Source of the DNA: Mesorhizobium jarvisii | Lineage (GTDB): Bacteria; Pseudomonadota; Alphaproteobacteria; Rhizobiales; Rhizobiaceae | DNA: 64,000 nt | NCBI RefSeq assembly: GCF_003601985.1 | Contig: NZ_QZXA01000008.1 | Span: forward strand, 248,001 to 312,000 | Direction: 5' to 3' | Shown: positions 42,587 to 51,528 of the stretch, one piece after another | Numbering within the stretch: the first letter of the stretch is position 1 | Layout: the number at the start of each line of letters is the position of its first letter | Translations under genes and position numbers: made by a program | The notes under the pieces: generated by a model | Seen by the model: the letters and a program-made list of their open reading frames with translations, nothing else | Database searches by the model: none | Told to the model about the DNA's origin: nothing

Positions 42587-44386
42587 TCAGCCGCCGAGCT
42601 TGACGCGATAGAGCTCGAGCTGGGCACCCCGTGTCTCCGCCACCGGCTCCAGCCAGTCCGGCAAATTGCCGCGCGTCAGCCCGGCTAGAAAGCCGTCCGG
42701 CGCCCTGCCGACGAGCAGGCGGGTTTCCGGGTTGCCGCGGCAGAGCGCGACAAGCCCGACATGGTGGCTTTCGACCACCGACCTGGCATCGGCGGCCGAT
42801 CCGAGGAAGGTATCGAGTGCAAGCAGGTTTCCTGCGACGTTTCGATGATACGGCCCGGCGAACACGCGATGTCCGGAATAGGCCAGGATGGGCGAGCCAA
42901 GATTGGAAATGGCGAGCACGGTGGTGTCCGGCAGCTGGCTGAGCGCTGCGAACGCGGTCTTGCCTTGGCAGTTCCCATCGACACTGGCGGCCTTGACGGC
43001 CTCAGCGGTTTCGAAGGCGCTCGATGCGGCCACGGCCGCGCACGCCCAGAGTGCGTTGACCGAGACCAGCCAGGCTGCGGCCACCCTGAGCGCGGCACCG
43101 CGCGATGGGCTGGCTTCGGCCCGCTGCCGCCATTTGGCGATCCAGGCGCAAAGCGGGATCACCGCCAAGGCAATGGAGAAGGTCGAGCCGCGCACTTGCC
43201 AGGCACTGACCAGGAACGCCACCACCAGCAGCGCGCCAACGAGGCTGTCCTGCCGCCGCGAGCCGCCACGGCCGAGGCCAAGCGCCATCAGCAGGATCGC
43301 CACCAGTGGCGTGGCGAAACGCTCCACCACCGCGACCTGGTTGTAGATGACGAGCTTGTACAGCGACTGCGCCTCTTCGATGTTGTCGAGCCACAATTCC
43401 TTGAGGCGCGGATCGAGGTTCGCATAGGGGGCTGCCAGGCATTGCGGGAAAAGCGACACCACGACAGCGCCCAGCACGAGCACGAGCAGGCCGAGCGCAA
43501 ACAGGCGACGGCCGAGCGTGGCGTTGGCCATGTCGAGCGATGCCACGGCGGCAAGGCCGCATCCGGCGAGCGCGGCCATCACGAACTGCACTGTCGAGAA
43601 AGCATCGCATTGCGGCTGGCCCCACGCCGATGGGGCGATGGTGGTGAGGAAGACCAGCCCCGAAACGCCGGCAAAGCCAAGGCCGAAATCCCTGGCGATC
43701 CGCCCCTCGCCGCTGGGGTCGGCGACAAACAGCAGGGCAATGCACGCGCCGATGGTGGCGACGTAGGGCGCCGTTTCCATGCCGACGGCCAGCATCAGCG
43801 CCGCGCACAGGCCCGCGAGCAGCGCCGCCCAGCGCTGCACGGGTGCATCGAGCAGCAGGCTCAGGCAGGCCATGGTCAGCGTCAGCTGGACATTGTGATG
43901 ATCGAGCGAGCCGGGCGAAAAGATGCCGATGAAATGCAGCGCCGCGGCGCCGATGACGACAGCCGGCAGCACGGCCGCGGCACCGGCGAAACTGCGCGCC
44001 GCGCGGGCGGTAAAGAGCAAAGCGAGGTAGAAGAGCAGTGCCGGCCAGAGCACCTCGGCGATGGTCTCGGCCCTGGCCATGCTGCCGGTCAGCGCCGAGG
44101 CTACGAGAACGATGGCGGCGAGCGGCGCGTCGACCAGCCGCGACCAGTGCATGACGAAGCCGCCTTCAAGTCCCATCCGGTACTGATGCAGGTCGAACCA
44201 GCCCTGGCCGGCCAGCATGTCGCGAACCTCGACCAGACGCAACAGATTGTCATTGTCGCCGCCGGCGTCGGTCAAGTCGCGGAATCCGCTGAGGGCGCTG
44301 ACGGCAACCATCACCAGCGTGGCGACGAGCACGAGCGCGAGGTCGTTGCGCCGTGACGGAAGTGGCTTGGCCTCGACGGAGATCAT
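42587..44386 (-). CDS. Polytopic membrane protein, GT-C glycosyltransferase-like
   Basis: About 600 residues with ten or more TM segments between ~15 and 420, then a soluble C-terminal domain. The first periplasmic loop contains GGDNDNLLRLVEVRDML, with an acidic DND motif in the position GT-C enzymes (STT3/PMT-like) use for catalysis, followed by HQYRMGLEGG and HWSRL. The SPGSLDHHNVQLTL segment is also typical of this group. It probably transfers a sugar from a polyprenyl-phosphate donor at the periplasmic face. Just upstream on the same strand are GtrA and a GT2 that could make and flip that donor. The start is uncertain: a GTG 18 bases upstream is also possible. Confidence 0.72.
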   Translation of the reverse strand: MISVEAKPLPSRRNDLALVLVATLVMVAVSALSGFRDLTDAGGDNDNLLRLVEVRDMLAGQGWFDLHQYRMGLEGGFVMHWSRLVDAPLAAIVLVASALTGSMARAETIAEVLWPALLFYLALLFTARAARSFAGAAAVLPAVVIGAAALHFIGIFSPGSLDHHNVQLTLTMACLSLLLDAPVQRWAALLAGLCAALMLAVGMETAPYVATIGACIALLFVADPSGEGRIARDFGLGFAGVSGLVFLTTIAPSAWGQPQCDAFSTVQFVMAALAGCGLAAVASLDMANATLGRRLFALGLLVLVLGAVVVSLFPQCLAAPYANLDPRLKELWLDNIEEAQSLYKLVIYNQVAVVERFATPLVAILLMALGLGRGGSRRQDSLVGALLVVAFLVSAWQVRGSTFSIALAVIPLCAWIAKWRQRAEASPSRGAALRVAAAWLVSVNALWACAAVAASSAFETAEAVKAASVDGNCQGKTAFAALSQLPDTTVLAISNLGSPILAYSGHRVFAGPYHRNVAGNLLALDTFLGSAADARSVVESHHVGLVALCRGNPETRLLVGRAPDGFLAGLTRGNLPDWLEPVAETRGAQLELYRVKLGG

Positions 44387-44519
44387 GGTATCGGCAGGAG
44401 TCACGGGACGGCCTCTGGGCGCTCTTTTCGCGACGGAAGTTATCGCGAACTCACTGCGCAAATCTTAAACCAGCCTTGCACGTCGTCGCATCGCGTCGGC
44501 GGGCCGCCGTCGAATGCCT

Positions 44520-44927
44520 TCACGCGGCTCTTTGATCGTCGCGAAACACCCAGACCGATGAGAGCACATAGCTCGCGGCGCTTGCGGCGACCGTGATAAT
44601 GGCTGACATGATCAGCGGCGAGGCGGAAAATATCGACACCGCGACATGGGCGGACAGGCCTGCAAACGCTGCGCAGACCAGCTGGGTGACGAGATAGCGT
44701 GGAAACGCATGGGCGTGGTCGTGGCGTCCCTCGAACGTCCAGCCACGTTGTGCCGAATATGCCACGACGAAGGCCAGCATATAGGCGATGACGCTTCCGA
44801 CGAATGGCGGCAAACCGGCCGACACCAAGGCCCATGACAGCATGAACAACAGCAGCGCCGCGCCAACGCCGACGATGACAAACCGGACAAGCCGTACCGC
44901 GGCGAATCTTCGTAGAAGCCGGCTCAT
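44520..44927 (-). CDS. GtrA family membrane protein
   Basis: A 135-residue protein with four TM segments and the GtrA pattern: RFVIVGVGAALLLFMLSWAL, FVGSVIAYMLAFVVAYSAQRGWTF and YVLSSVWVFRDD at the end. GtrA proteins are thought to help move undecaprenyl-phosphate-linked glucose across the inner membrane. The start overlaps the stop of the upstream GT2 gene (ATGA), a common GT2-GtrA pairing. It is likely to serve the GT-C-like protein encoded 133 bp downstream. Confidence 0.87.
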   Translation of the reverse strand: MSRLLRRFAAVRLVRFVIVGVGAALLLFMLSWALVSAGLPPFVGSVIAYMLAFVVAYSAQRGWTFEGRHDHAHAFPRYLVTQLVCAAFAGLSAHVAVSIFSASPLIMSAIITVAASAASYVLSSVWVFRDDQRAA

Positions 44928-46168
44928 TTTTCGGCAGTCGCGGCGGCTTCGCCGGATCCGCCGGGCTGGCCGGCTTTCAGCCGCTTGACCGGGATCTCCA
45001 GGACACCGAGCAGGAATGCCGAAAAGAAGGCCTGGAACGAAATGACGATCAGGCTCAGGCCCAGCACGACGATGCGCGGGATTTCGGAATCGTTCAGCGG
45101 GCCGAAGCCAAGATGCGCCCAGCGCAGCACCGCATAGCCGAAGAACAGGACGCCGCCGGCAAAGCAGATGCCGGCATTGGCGGCAAGACGGTCGGTGCTG
45201 ATGGTCCTTCTCAGCCAGTCGGACCCGCGGCTGCGCGGCAGGATGCCGGTGATCTCGGCATAGTATCGCGATATGGCGCCGAAGGTGATGAGCTGGATGC
45301 CGGTGATGATCATGAAGCAGGCGGCGACGAAAGTGTTGAGGTCGAGCGAAAGATTGTCGATCACCCGCAGCGGTCCAAACACCAGCAGGGCCGCGAACAG
45401 CATGCCCAGGCCGCACAACGCCGCGCCCGGGATGAAGAACATCCAGCGCGGATTGTAGACGAGCAGGAATTTGAGATGCCGCCAGCCGTCACGCCAGGTC
45501 CTGAGATGCGGCGGCCGGCTGCGGCCGTCGGGCTTGAGCGTGGTCGGCACTTCCTCGATGCGCAGCCCGGCAAGCGCGCTGCGCACCACCATTTCGCTGG
45601 CGAATTCCATGCCGGTTGTCTGCAGGTCGAGCTTGCGGATGCTCTCGGCATTGAAGCCACGCAGGCCGCAGTGGAAGTCCCCGGTCTTGATGCGGAAAAA
45701 CAGGCGGCCGACGAAGCTCAGCACCGGATTGCCGAGATAGCGATGCAGCGGCGGCATGGCGCCGGTTTCGATGCCGCCCTGGAAGCGATTGCCCATGACC
45801 AGGTCGGCGCCGTCGCGCAGGCGCGTCATGAAGGCATCCAGCGCGCCGAAATCGTAGCTGTCGTCGGCATCGCCCATGATGATGAAGCGCCCCCTGGCGG
45901 CGGCGATGCCGCCGAGAAGTGCCGCGCCATAGCCCTTCTGCGCCACCGGAACGACACGAGCGCCGTCCTGGGCCGCGATCTCCTGCGAACCGTCGGTGCT
46001 GCCATTGTCCGCGATCAGCACCTCACCCAGGATTCCGGCCTTGTCGAGGAAGGCCCTGGCCTTGCCGATGCAAACGGCCAGCGTCTCGGCCTCGTTGAGG
46101 CACGGCATCAGGATGGTGAGTTCAAGCTGTTTGGTCGCGGCGGCGCGGATGGCGGTGAGCGCGTTCAT
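44924..46168 (-). CDS. Family 2 glycosyltransferase, dolichyl-phosphate-hexose synthase-like
   Basis: A 414-residue enzyme. The N-terminal GT-A domain (to ~245) has the nucleotide-sugar start ELTILMPCLNEAETL, NGSTDGS and the metal-binding DAD in MGDADDSYDF, then GDFHCGLRGF and the GMEFASEMV acceptor segment. Four hydrophobic segments follow (about 260-390), anchoring it in the membrane. It probably makes a polyprenyl-phosphate hexose. It is coupled to gtrA by ATGA. The gap to the divergent gshB is 222 bp. Confidence 0.88.
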   Translation of the reverse strand: MNALTAIRAAATKQLELTILMPCLNEAETLAVCIGKARAFLDKAGILGEVLIADNGSTDGSQEIAAQDGARVVPVAQKGYGAALLGGIAAARGRFIIMGDADDSYDFGALDAFMTRLRDGADLVMGNRFQGGIETGAMPPLHRYLGNPVLSFVGRLFFRIKTGDFHCGLRGFNAESIRKLDLQTTGMEFASEMVVRSALAGLRIEEVPTTLKPDGRSRPPHLRTWRDGWRHLKFLLVYNPRWMFFIPGAALCGLGMLFAALLVFGPLRVIDNLSLDLNTFVAACFMIITGIQLITFGAISRYYAEITGILPRSRGSDWLRRTISTDRLAANAGICFAGGVLFFGYAVLRWAHLGFGPLNDSEIPRIVVLGLSLIVISFQAFFSAFLLGVLEIPVKRLKAGQPGGSGEAAATAEK

Positions 46169-46390
46169 GGTCGTTGTTCCATCGAGGGCCCCATCCGGCG
46201 CCTGCCGTTGGGGTATTCGAGGCCTATTCTTGTACAGCAAGGCTTAAGAAAACGATGACGCGGCCGCTTGTCTTGTCGCGATCGGGCTGGCGGGGATTGT
46301 GCCCTGCTGTTGCCGATCTTCAGATGTCGCGATTGGCAGAAGGCGCGGCGACCCTTATATCGCTCTCGTCGACTGCGCTGGGGACCCGCC

Positions 46391-47332
46391 ATGAAGCTGA
46401 AAATCGCCGTCCAGATGGACCATATCTCCACCGTGTCGATCGCCGGCGACACGTCGTTCGCGCTGTCGCTGGAAGCGCAGCGGCGCGGCCACCAATTGTT
46501 CCATTACACGCCCGACCGGCTGTCGCTACGCGACGGCAAGGTGTTTGCGCGCATCGAGGAGATGCAGGTGCGCGACGAGAAGGGCAGCCATTACTCGCTG
46601 GGCGACAAGGTGCCCACCGACCTGTCGGAGATGGACGTCGTCCTGCTGCGCCAGGATCCGCCCTTCGACATGAACTACATCACCACCACGCATATCCTCG
46701 AGCGCATCCACCCGAAGACGCTGGTCGTCAACGACCCGGCCTGGGTGCGCAACAGCCCGGAAAAGATCTTCGTCACCGAGTTTGCCGACCTGATGCCGGA
46801 CACGCTGATCACCAAGGACAGCCAAGAAGTCGCCGCCTTCCGCAAGGAATTCGGCGACATCATCGTCAAGCCGCTCTACGGCAATGGCGGCGCCGGCATC
46901 TTCCATCTGCACGAGGCCGACCGCAACCTCGCCTCGCTGCTCGAAATGTTCGGCCAGCTGTTCCGCGAGCCCTATATCGTGCAGCGCTACCTCAAGGATG
47001 TGCGCAAGGGCGACAAGCGCATCATCCTGATCGACGGCGAGCCGGTCGGCGCCATCAACCGCGTGCCGGCCGAGCATGATTCCCGCTCCAACATGCATGT
47101 CGGCGGCCGCGCCGAGAAGACCGAACTGACCGAGCGCGAGCGCGAGATCTGCGCCCGCATCGGGCCGTCGCTCAGGGAACGCGGCTTCATCCTGGTCGGC
47201 ATCGACGTCATCGGCGATTACATGACCGAGATCAACGTGACCTCGCCGACCGGCGTGCGCGAAGTGCAGCGCTTTGGCGGCGCCGACATTGCCAGCCTGT
47301 TCTGGGATGCGGTCGAGGGGAAGCGGAAGTAA
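46391..47332 (+). CDS. gshB: Glutathione synthetase
   Basis: An ATP-grasp ligase of 313 residues that adds glycine to gamma-glutamylcysteine. The prokaryotic GshB landmarks are intact: IAVQMDHISTVSIAGDTSFAL at the start, LRQDPPFDMNYITTTHILE, VKPLYGNGGAGIF (glycine-rich loop), DKRIILIDGEPVGAINRVP and the metal-binding TEINVTSPTG near the end. Length is normal. The ATG is the one that starts MKLKIAVQMD. Glutathione is needed for stress tolerance in rhizobia. Confidence 0.97.
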   Translation: MKLKIAVQMDHISTVSIAGDTSFALSLEAQRRGHQLFHYTPDRLSLRDGKVFARIEEMQVRDEKGSHYSLGDKVPTDLSEMDVVLLRQDPPFDMNYITTTHILERIHPKTLVVNDPAWVRNSPEKIFVTEFADLMPDTLITKDSQEVAAFRKEFGDIIVKPLYGNGGAGIFHLHEADRNLASLLEMFGQLFREPYIVQRYLKDVRKGDKRIILIDGEPVGAINRVPAEHDSRSNMHVGGRAEKTELTEREREICARIGPSLRERGFILVGIDVIGDYMTEINVTSPTGVREVQRFGGADIASLFWDAVEGKRK

Positions 47333-47373
47333 CCTCCGACACCCTGCTGCCTAAGCGATCCGGGAGGAGAAAT

Positions 47374-47739
47374 GTGGCAAGCATCCTATATGAAAATGTC
47401 TTTTTAATACTCGCCGTTTGTTTCGGTATTGCGGCATCACTGGTGAATTTATTTGGGTTGAACAGCATGCGAGGTAAATTCTTTCGTCCTCTCGACGAGA
47501 AGGACCGAAGCCTTACGGACTTGCTTCGATACTGGTTATCCTGGCAGTCATTTTCATGGCTGCTCATATTCACTCCCTGGGTGGATCGAAATGAGACCTG
47601 CCGCGAGACTGGGGCTGACAATTCTGTGACGATGTCGCGCCTCACTGCGGTCATAGGCACACAGCGATATTTTCCGTTTTCAGTTCGTATTAACCATGTT
47701 CCGCCTTTTCAACCGGGCTCAATCCGGCTGCAACCATAG
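47374..47739 (+). CDS. Hypothetical small membrane protein, low GC
   Basis: A 121-codon frame starting at GTG with GGGAGGAG four bases upstream, a strong ribosome site. An N-terminal hydrophobic segment (ILYENVFLILAVCFGIAASL) and a second weaker one (YWLSWQSFSWLLIFTPW) suggest one or two TM helices; the last ~45 residues look non-conserved. By eye the GC content over the first 230 bases is well below that of its neighbours, and codon use is atypical, suggesting recent transfer or a decayed gene. I recognise no family. A short frame starting at the overlapping ATG two bases earlier stops after 11 codons. Confidence 0.4.
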   Translation: MASILYENVFLILAVCFGIAASLVNLFGLNSMRGKFFRPLDEKDRSLTDLLRYWLSWQSFSWLLIFTPWVDRNETCRETGADNSVTMSRLTAVIGTQRYFPFSVRINHVPPFQPGSIRLQP

Positions 47740-47854
47740 CGATTGCCTTGTTCTCGTAATGTTCTTGATTTGCCCGGCAATCTGTGATTGTCTTCTGCCG
47801 GGGCCACGTTCCAGGCCTATCGCATGGGTTGCGGCCCATATCCGGGGTGGGAAA

Positions 47855-49387
47855 ATGGTGGCGCGGGTTCGCACGGTCGCTTTCCAGGGCATCGAGGCCG
47901 TGCCGGTCGACGTGCAGGTGATGATCGCGCCCGGCAAGGTCGGCATGCAGATCGTCGGCCTGCCCGACAAGGCGGTGGCCGAAAGCCGTGAGCGGGTGCA
48001 GGCGGCGCTGCATGCGTCGGGACTGTCGATGCCGTCGAAGAAGGTGACCGTCAATCTGGCGCCGGCCGACCTGCCCAAGGAAGGCAGCCATTACGATCTG
48101 CCGATCGCGCTCGGCTTGATGGCAGCCCTTGGCGCCATTCCGGGCGACATGCTGGCCGGTTATGTCGTGCTTGGCGAATTGTCGCTCGACGGCACCATTG
48201 CCGCCGTCGCCGGTGCCCTGCCGGCGGCGATCGGCGCCAATGCCGAAGGCAAGGGCCTGATCTGTCCGTTCGCCTGCGGGCCGGAAGCGGCGTGGGCCGG
48301 CAAGGACTTCGACATTCTGGCGCCGCGCAGCCTGATCGCCATCGCCAACCATTTCCGTGGCACGCAGGTGCTGTCGCGGCCGGAGGCCGGTATCCACGCC
48401 GCGGCGCGCGACCTGCCAGACCTCGCCGACATCAAGGGCCAGGAGACGGCCAAGCGGGCGCTGGAAGTGGCGGCGGCCGGCGGCCACAACCTGTTGATGG
48501 TCGGCCCTCCAGGCTCGGGAAAATCGATGCTGGCGCAGCGGCTGCCGTCGATCCTGCCGCCGCTGGCGCCGAAGGAATTGCTCGAAGTCTCGATGATCGC
48601 CTCGGTGGCGGGCGAGCTCGGCGAAGGCAAGCTGACCGACCGGCGGCCGTTCCGCGCCCCGCACCATTCGGCCTCGATGGCGGCAATGGTCGGCGGCGGG
48701 TTGCGCGCACGGCCGGGCGAAGTCTCGCTCGCCCACCACGGCGTGCTGTTCCTCGACGAGTTCCCCGAATTCACGCCGCAGACGCTCGACGCGCTGCGCC
48801 AGCCGCTGGAGACGGGCGACTGCATGATCGCGCGCGCCAACCACCGCGTCACCTATCCGGCGCGCATCCAGCTGGTGGCGGCGATGAACCCGTGCCGCTG
48901 CGGCATGGCCGGCGAACCGGGCTATCGCTGCCTGCGCGGCGAACGCTGCCGCACCGATTATCAGGCACGCATTTCCGGTCCGCTGCTCGACCGCATCGAC
49001 CTGCGGATCGAAGTGCCGGCGGTCTCGGCCAGCGACCTGATAAGGCCGGACCGGGCGGAGAAGAGTGCTGATGTGGCGCTGCGCGTCGCACGCGCCCGCA
49101 CCCTGCAGCGCGAGCGTTTCGAACGGCTCGGCGTGACCAGCGCCACCACCAACGCCCATTGCGCACCTTCTGTCATCGAGGACATCGCGATGCCCGACGC
49201 AGCCGGCCTGTCGCTGCTCAAGGACGCCAGCGAGAAACTCGCTTTCTCGGCGCGGGCCTATCACCGCGTGCTGAAAGTGGCGCGCACGCTGGCCGACCTC
49301 GACGCCAGCGAAACCGTCGGCCGCATCCATCTTGCCGAGGCGATTTCCTATCGCATGAGTTCGGAACGCGTGGCGCAGGCGGCGTAG
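47855..49387 (+). CDS. comM: ComM / YifB family AAA+ Mg-chelatase-like ATPase
   Basis: A 510-residue cytosolic hexameric helicase-type ATPase. The N-terminal ChlI-like domain starts VARVRTVAFQGIEAVPVDVQ and contains GLPDKAVAESRERVQAAL. The AAA+ core follows, with Walker A VGPPGSGKSML, Walker B GVLFLDEFPEF, sensor region AAMNPCRCG and the cysteine-bearing segment CLRGERCRTDY; a C-terminal helical domain ends ISYRMSSE. ComM promotes branch migration during natural transformation in other bacteria. The ATG with GGTGGGA upstream gives the usual length; an upstream in-frame extension is not conserved. Two decayed comM-like fragments lie downstream. Confidence 0.94.
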   Translation: MVARVRTVAFQGIEAVPVDVQVMIAPGKVGMQIVGLPDKAVAESRERVQAALHASGLSMPSKKVTVNLAPADLPKEGSHYDLPIALGLMAALGAIPGDMLAGYVVLGELSLDGTIAAVAGALPAAIGANAEGKGLICPFACGPEAAWAGKDFDILAPRSLIAIANHFRGTQVLSRPEAGIHAAARDLPDLADIKGQETAKRALEVAAAGGHNLLMVGPPGSGKSMLAQRLPSILPPLAPKELLEVSMIASVAGELGEGKLTDRRPFRAPHHSASMAAMVGGGLRARPGEVSLAHHGVLFLDEFPEFTPQTLDALRQPLETGDCMIARANHRVTYPARIQLVAAMNPCRCGMAGEPGYRCLRGERCRTDYQARISGPLLDRIDLRIEVPAVSASDLIRPDRAEKSADVALRVARARTLQRERFERLGVTSATTNAHCAPSVIEDIAMPDAAGLSLLKDASEKLAFSARAYHRVLKVARTLADLDASETVGRIHLAEAISYRMSSERVAQAA

Positions 49388-49397
49388 AGCGCCTTCC

Positions 49398-49475
49398 GCC
49401 GTCGCCAATCACTTCCGCAGCACCCAGGTACTGTCTCGCCCCAAAGCCGGCATCCATGCCTCGGTACGCGACCTG
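49398..49475 (+). pseudogene. Decayed comM fragment (middle part)
   Basis: Seventy-eight bases align without gaps to comM 48338-48415, about 61 identical by hand count, with most changes at third codon positions. The translation (VANHFRSTQVLSRPKAGIHA) mirrors comM. It has no start or stop of its own. The pattern shows it once evolved as coding sequence, so it derives from a diverged second copy and not from a fresh local duplication. Confidence 0.75.
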
Positions 49476-49582
49476 CTTCGTGAGCGCACCGGCTGGATCC
49501 CACGAAGCCGGTGAAGCGAGTGCGCTCCGAATGCGTCGCCTCGTCCGGCTTTTGCGAGATGCGCAGCCTCGTCGGCTGCCGC

Positions 49583-49894
49583 TCATGAAGGAAGTTCATC
49601 CCGCCATTTGATAGCTTCCATCTCGACGCGGACCGCGTCCTGAACGTCGATGACCTGATGGACGTCGAATTGGAACGCCGGGAAGGTCGAACACATTTTG
49701 TGGACTACCAGCGGGTCATCTGCCTCGATCAGCATGCTGCCACCCCATTCACCCACCCGCGCCACGAAGGCATGTACCTTGACTTCGCTGGGTATCTGCC
49801 AGTGCCGGAAGATTTTCAGGATGCGCTTTTGGACGTTCTCGTATTCGATCGCCGATCCCTGTGGCCGCTCGTTCCAATTTACGAGGTATTTCAT
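49583..49894 (-). CDS. DUF3303-like small protein
   Basis: A 103-residue protein starting MKYLVNWNERPQGSAIEYEN, a start typical of the DUF3303 family. A ferredoxin-like alpha/beta fold is likely (HAFVARVGEWGGSMLIEADD, then a C-terminal amphipathic helix). The role is unknown. GAGGAG lies just before the ATG. It lies in the segment bracketed by comM fragments and has no partner genes close by. Confidence 0.72.
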   Translation of the reverse strand: MKYLVNWNERPQGSAIEYENVQKRILKIFRHWQIPSEVKVHAFVARVGEWGGSMLIEADDPLVVHKMCSTFPAFQFDVHQVIDVQDAVRVEMEAIKWRDELPS

Positions 49895-50206
49895 AGTCTC
49901 CTCGCTCTGGGGTGACCGTAAATCCCCGAGCGGCATTGTAGCTCCCCTCCTTCAAAAAGAGGTAGGCATCACGACAGGAAAGGCGGTGAATCTGTCCGAC
50001 ATTTGAGAACGTATGAAGAACATTCGGCCTGACGGTGGATGCGGCTGATTTTGGGCGTAGAGGGCCTCGTAAAGCACGGTTTTGCCGATTTTCACGCGCG
50101 CGACCAGCCCGTCGCTGGGAGCTACAGGTGCGGCTTCGGGGGAGCCACCTATGCTAACATTGTGGTCAATTAAACCGCGCGTGGGGCCGATCCGCCTTTG
50201 CCCGGA
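49895..50206. other. 312-bp stretch without a clear gene
   Basis: On the leftward strand a frame stays open from about 50195 to 49967 and reads through VARVKIGKTVLYEALYAQ without a plausible start or ribosome site. It ends before the DUF3303 gene. This may be the tail of a degraded gene; I cannot identify it. No repeat or promoter box stands out. Confidence 0.4.
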
Positions 50207-50794
50207 TCAATCGGTCGCGGGGATCAACTTCTGCAGCGTCGGCGTCAGGATCATGCCGAAGGTCAAGACATCGCCATAGGCTCGCGCGGAAAGCATTGCC
50301 CCGTGGACGGTCGCCATGAAGGCTTCCGCTTCCACACGCGGCGCATTCGATATTGCCAGTGTCCTCTGTTCTGCGCCGCGCTCGATGACGCCAGTCAGCC
50401 ATCCCGAGAGAAACTGGAAATACGCCCGGACTTCCATGGCAACCTCCGGCGGAAGGGCGGGCAGCTCGCTGGCAAGCAGCGCGCAGACGCAGAACGGCAC
50501 GCTCGCATCCTCGATGCATCGGGCCCAGATGCCGGCATAGGTTCGAAGCAACTCGGGCGGTTCGGGGACATCGCGCTCGAGCCCTCCCATGCCGATGACG
50601 GCATCCTCGAGGTAACGCTTGAGCAGGGTCTGCACGAGGTCGACCTTGCTGGGGAAATGGTGATGGATGCTGGCTTTGCGGATGCCAACCACCTCGGCGA
50701 TATCGGCGTAGCTGAATCCATTGTAGCCGCCCGCGACGATGAAGGCTCGCGCGGCGGCCAGGATCTCGTCGGCGGTGTTCGAAGGCTTGCTCAT
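50207..50794 (-). CDS. TetR family regulator
   Basis: A 195-residue repressor. The N-terminal helix-turn-helix is well formed: ADEILAAARAFIVAGGYNGFSYADIAEVVGIRKASIHHHFPSK. The remaining all-helical ligand-binding domain contains Cys-rich FCVCALLASELP, seen in one TetR subgroup, and a typical VHGAMLSARAYGD end. GGAG is six bases before the ATG. It lies downstream of a DUF308-like membrane-protein gene on the same strand, with a dispersed repeat between. A long perfect inverted repeat just upstream of that gene is its likely binding site. Confidence 0.88.
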   Translation of the reverse strand: MSKPSNTADEILAAARAFIVAGGYNGFSYADIAEVVGIRKASIHHHFPSKVDLVQTLLKRYLEDAVIGMGGLERDVPEPPELLRTYAGIWARCIEDASVPFCVCALLASELPALPPEVAMEVRAYFQFLSGWLTGVIERGAEQRTLAISNAPRVEAEAFMATVHGAMLSARAYGDVLTFGMILTPTLQKLIPATD

Positions 50795-50825
50795 GACTTG
50801 CTCCGGCGGAGGGCTCCCCTGCACT

Positions 50826-50930
50826 TAGAGCGGTTCGCCGTTTCATGGGAACCGGCGAACCGCTCTAACCCGTTTGTTTTGAAGCGATTCCCAAGGGAAA
50901 GCGCTCACACTTTTGCTGGCATTGCCCTAA
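50826..50930. repeat. Dispersed palindromic repeat, family GGAATTGCTCT, copy 2
   Basis: It opens with a strong hairpin, AGAGCGGTTCGCC...GGCGAACCGCTCT, and continues with CGATTCCCAAGGGAAAGCGC and TCACACTTTTGC, matching copies at 21854 and 58421 in inverted or direct order. It fills the gap between the TetR and DUF308 genes and covers the last bases of the latter. Confidence 0.7.
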
Positions 50931-51511
50931 CTTGCGACCCGCGGCGACTTGCGAAGGACGTCGCTGACCGACAGCCACAGAGCGGACACGAAAAAGTAGA
51001 AGGCGCCGAACGCGGCATAAGGTGCAACATTGGCGATGCCGATGATCTCCGTGCCGCCGGCCATCTTGACGAAGAACAGACCCGCCAGCGCCGATTGGGC
51101 GCCGCTCAGGATCATCGGCCATTGCGCACCGTTGGTTTTCCAGCGCCGCGCCGCGGTCAGGAGCTGAAACACGCCGGAGACAACGGCCCAGACGCCGTAG
51201 ACCGAGAGCACCGCATTCATGCTGTGACCGAGCGCGATGGCGACCGCAATCGTGGCGACGATGCTGACGGCGAAGTTCAGCAATTGCGACTTGTTGCGGC
51301 CGAGCCCGCCGGTGCGCCGGGCGTCGATGTAATTCGCAAGCGCATCCCATGCAGGATAGGCAACCAGCATGGCGGCAGCGAGCGGCGGGCTGCTTTTCGC
51401 GACGGTGAAAGCCGCCACAACCCAGGCTGCCGATACGGCAAACCGCAGATAGTAATAGCTTTTGAGCCAGCCGTTTGATGACGGGCTCTGATCGTTCATT
51501 TGTCCAGGCAT
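50927..51511 (-). CDS. DUF308-like integral membrane protein
   Basis: A 194-residue protein with six hydrophobic segments. A YYYLRFAVSAAWVVAAFTVA start, an internal repeat-like arrangement of paired helices (WAVVSGVFQLLTAARRW) and an FFVSALWLSVSDVLRK end are features of DUF308/HdeD-like acid-resistance membrane proteins and their relatives. It probably forms an operon with the downstream tetR and is repressed by it through the adjacent operator. The function is unknown; stress or solvent response is a guess from the regulator type. Confidence 0.7.
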   Translation of the reverse strand: MPGQMNDQSPSSNGWLKSYYYLRFAVSAAWVVAAFTVAKSSPPLAAAMLVAYPAWDALANYIDARRTGGLGRNKSQLLNFAVSIVATIAVAIALGHSMNAVLSVYGVWAVVSGVFQLLTAARRWKTNGAQWPMILSGAQSALAGLFFVKMAGGTEIIGIANVAPYAAFGAFYFFVSALWLSVSDVLRKSPRVAS

Positions 51512-51528
51512 GATGGGGTCTCTCGTTT

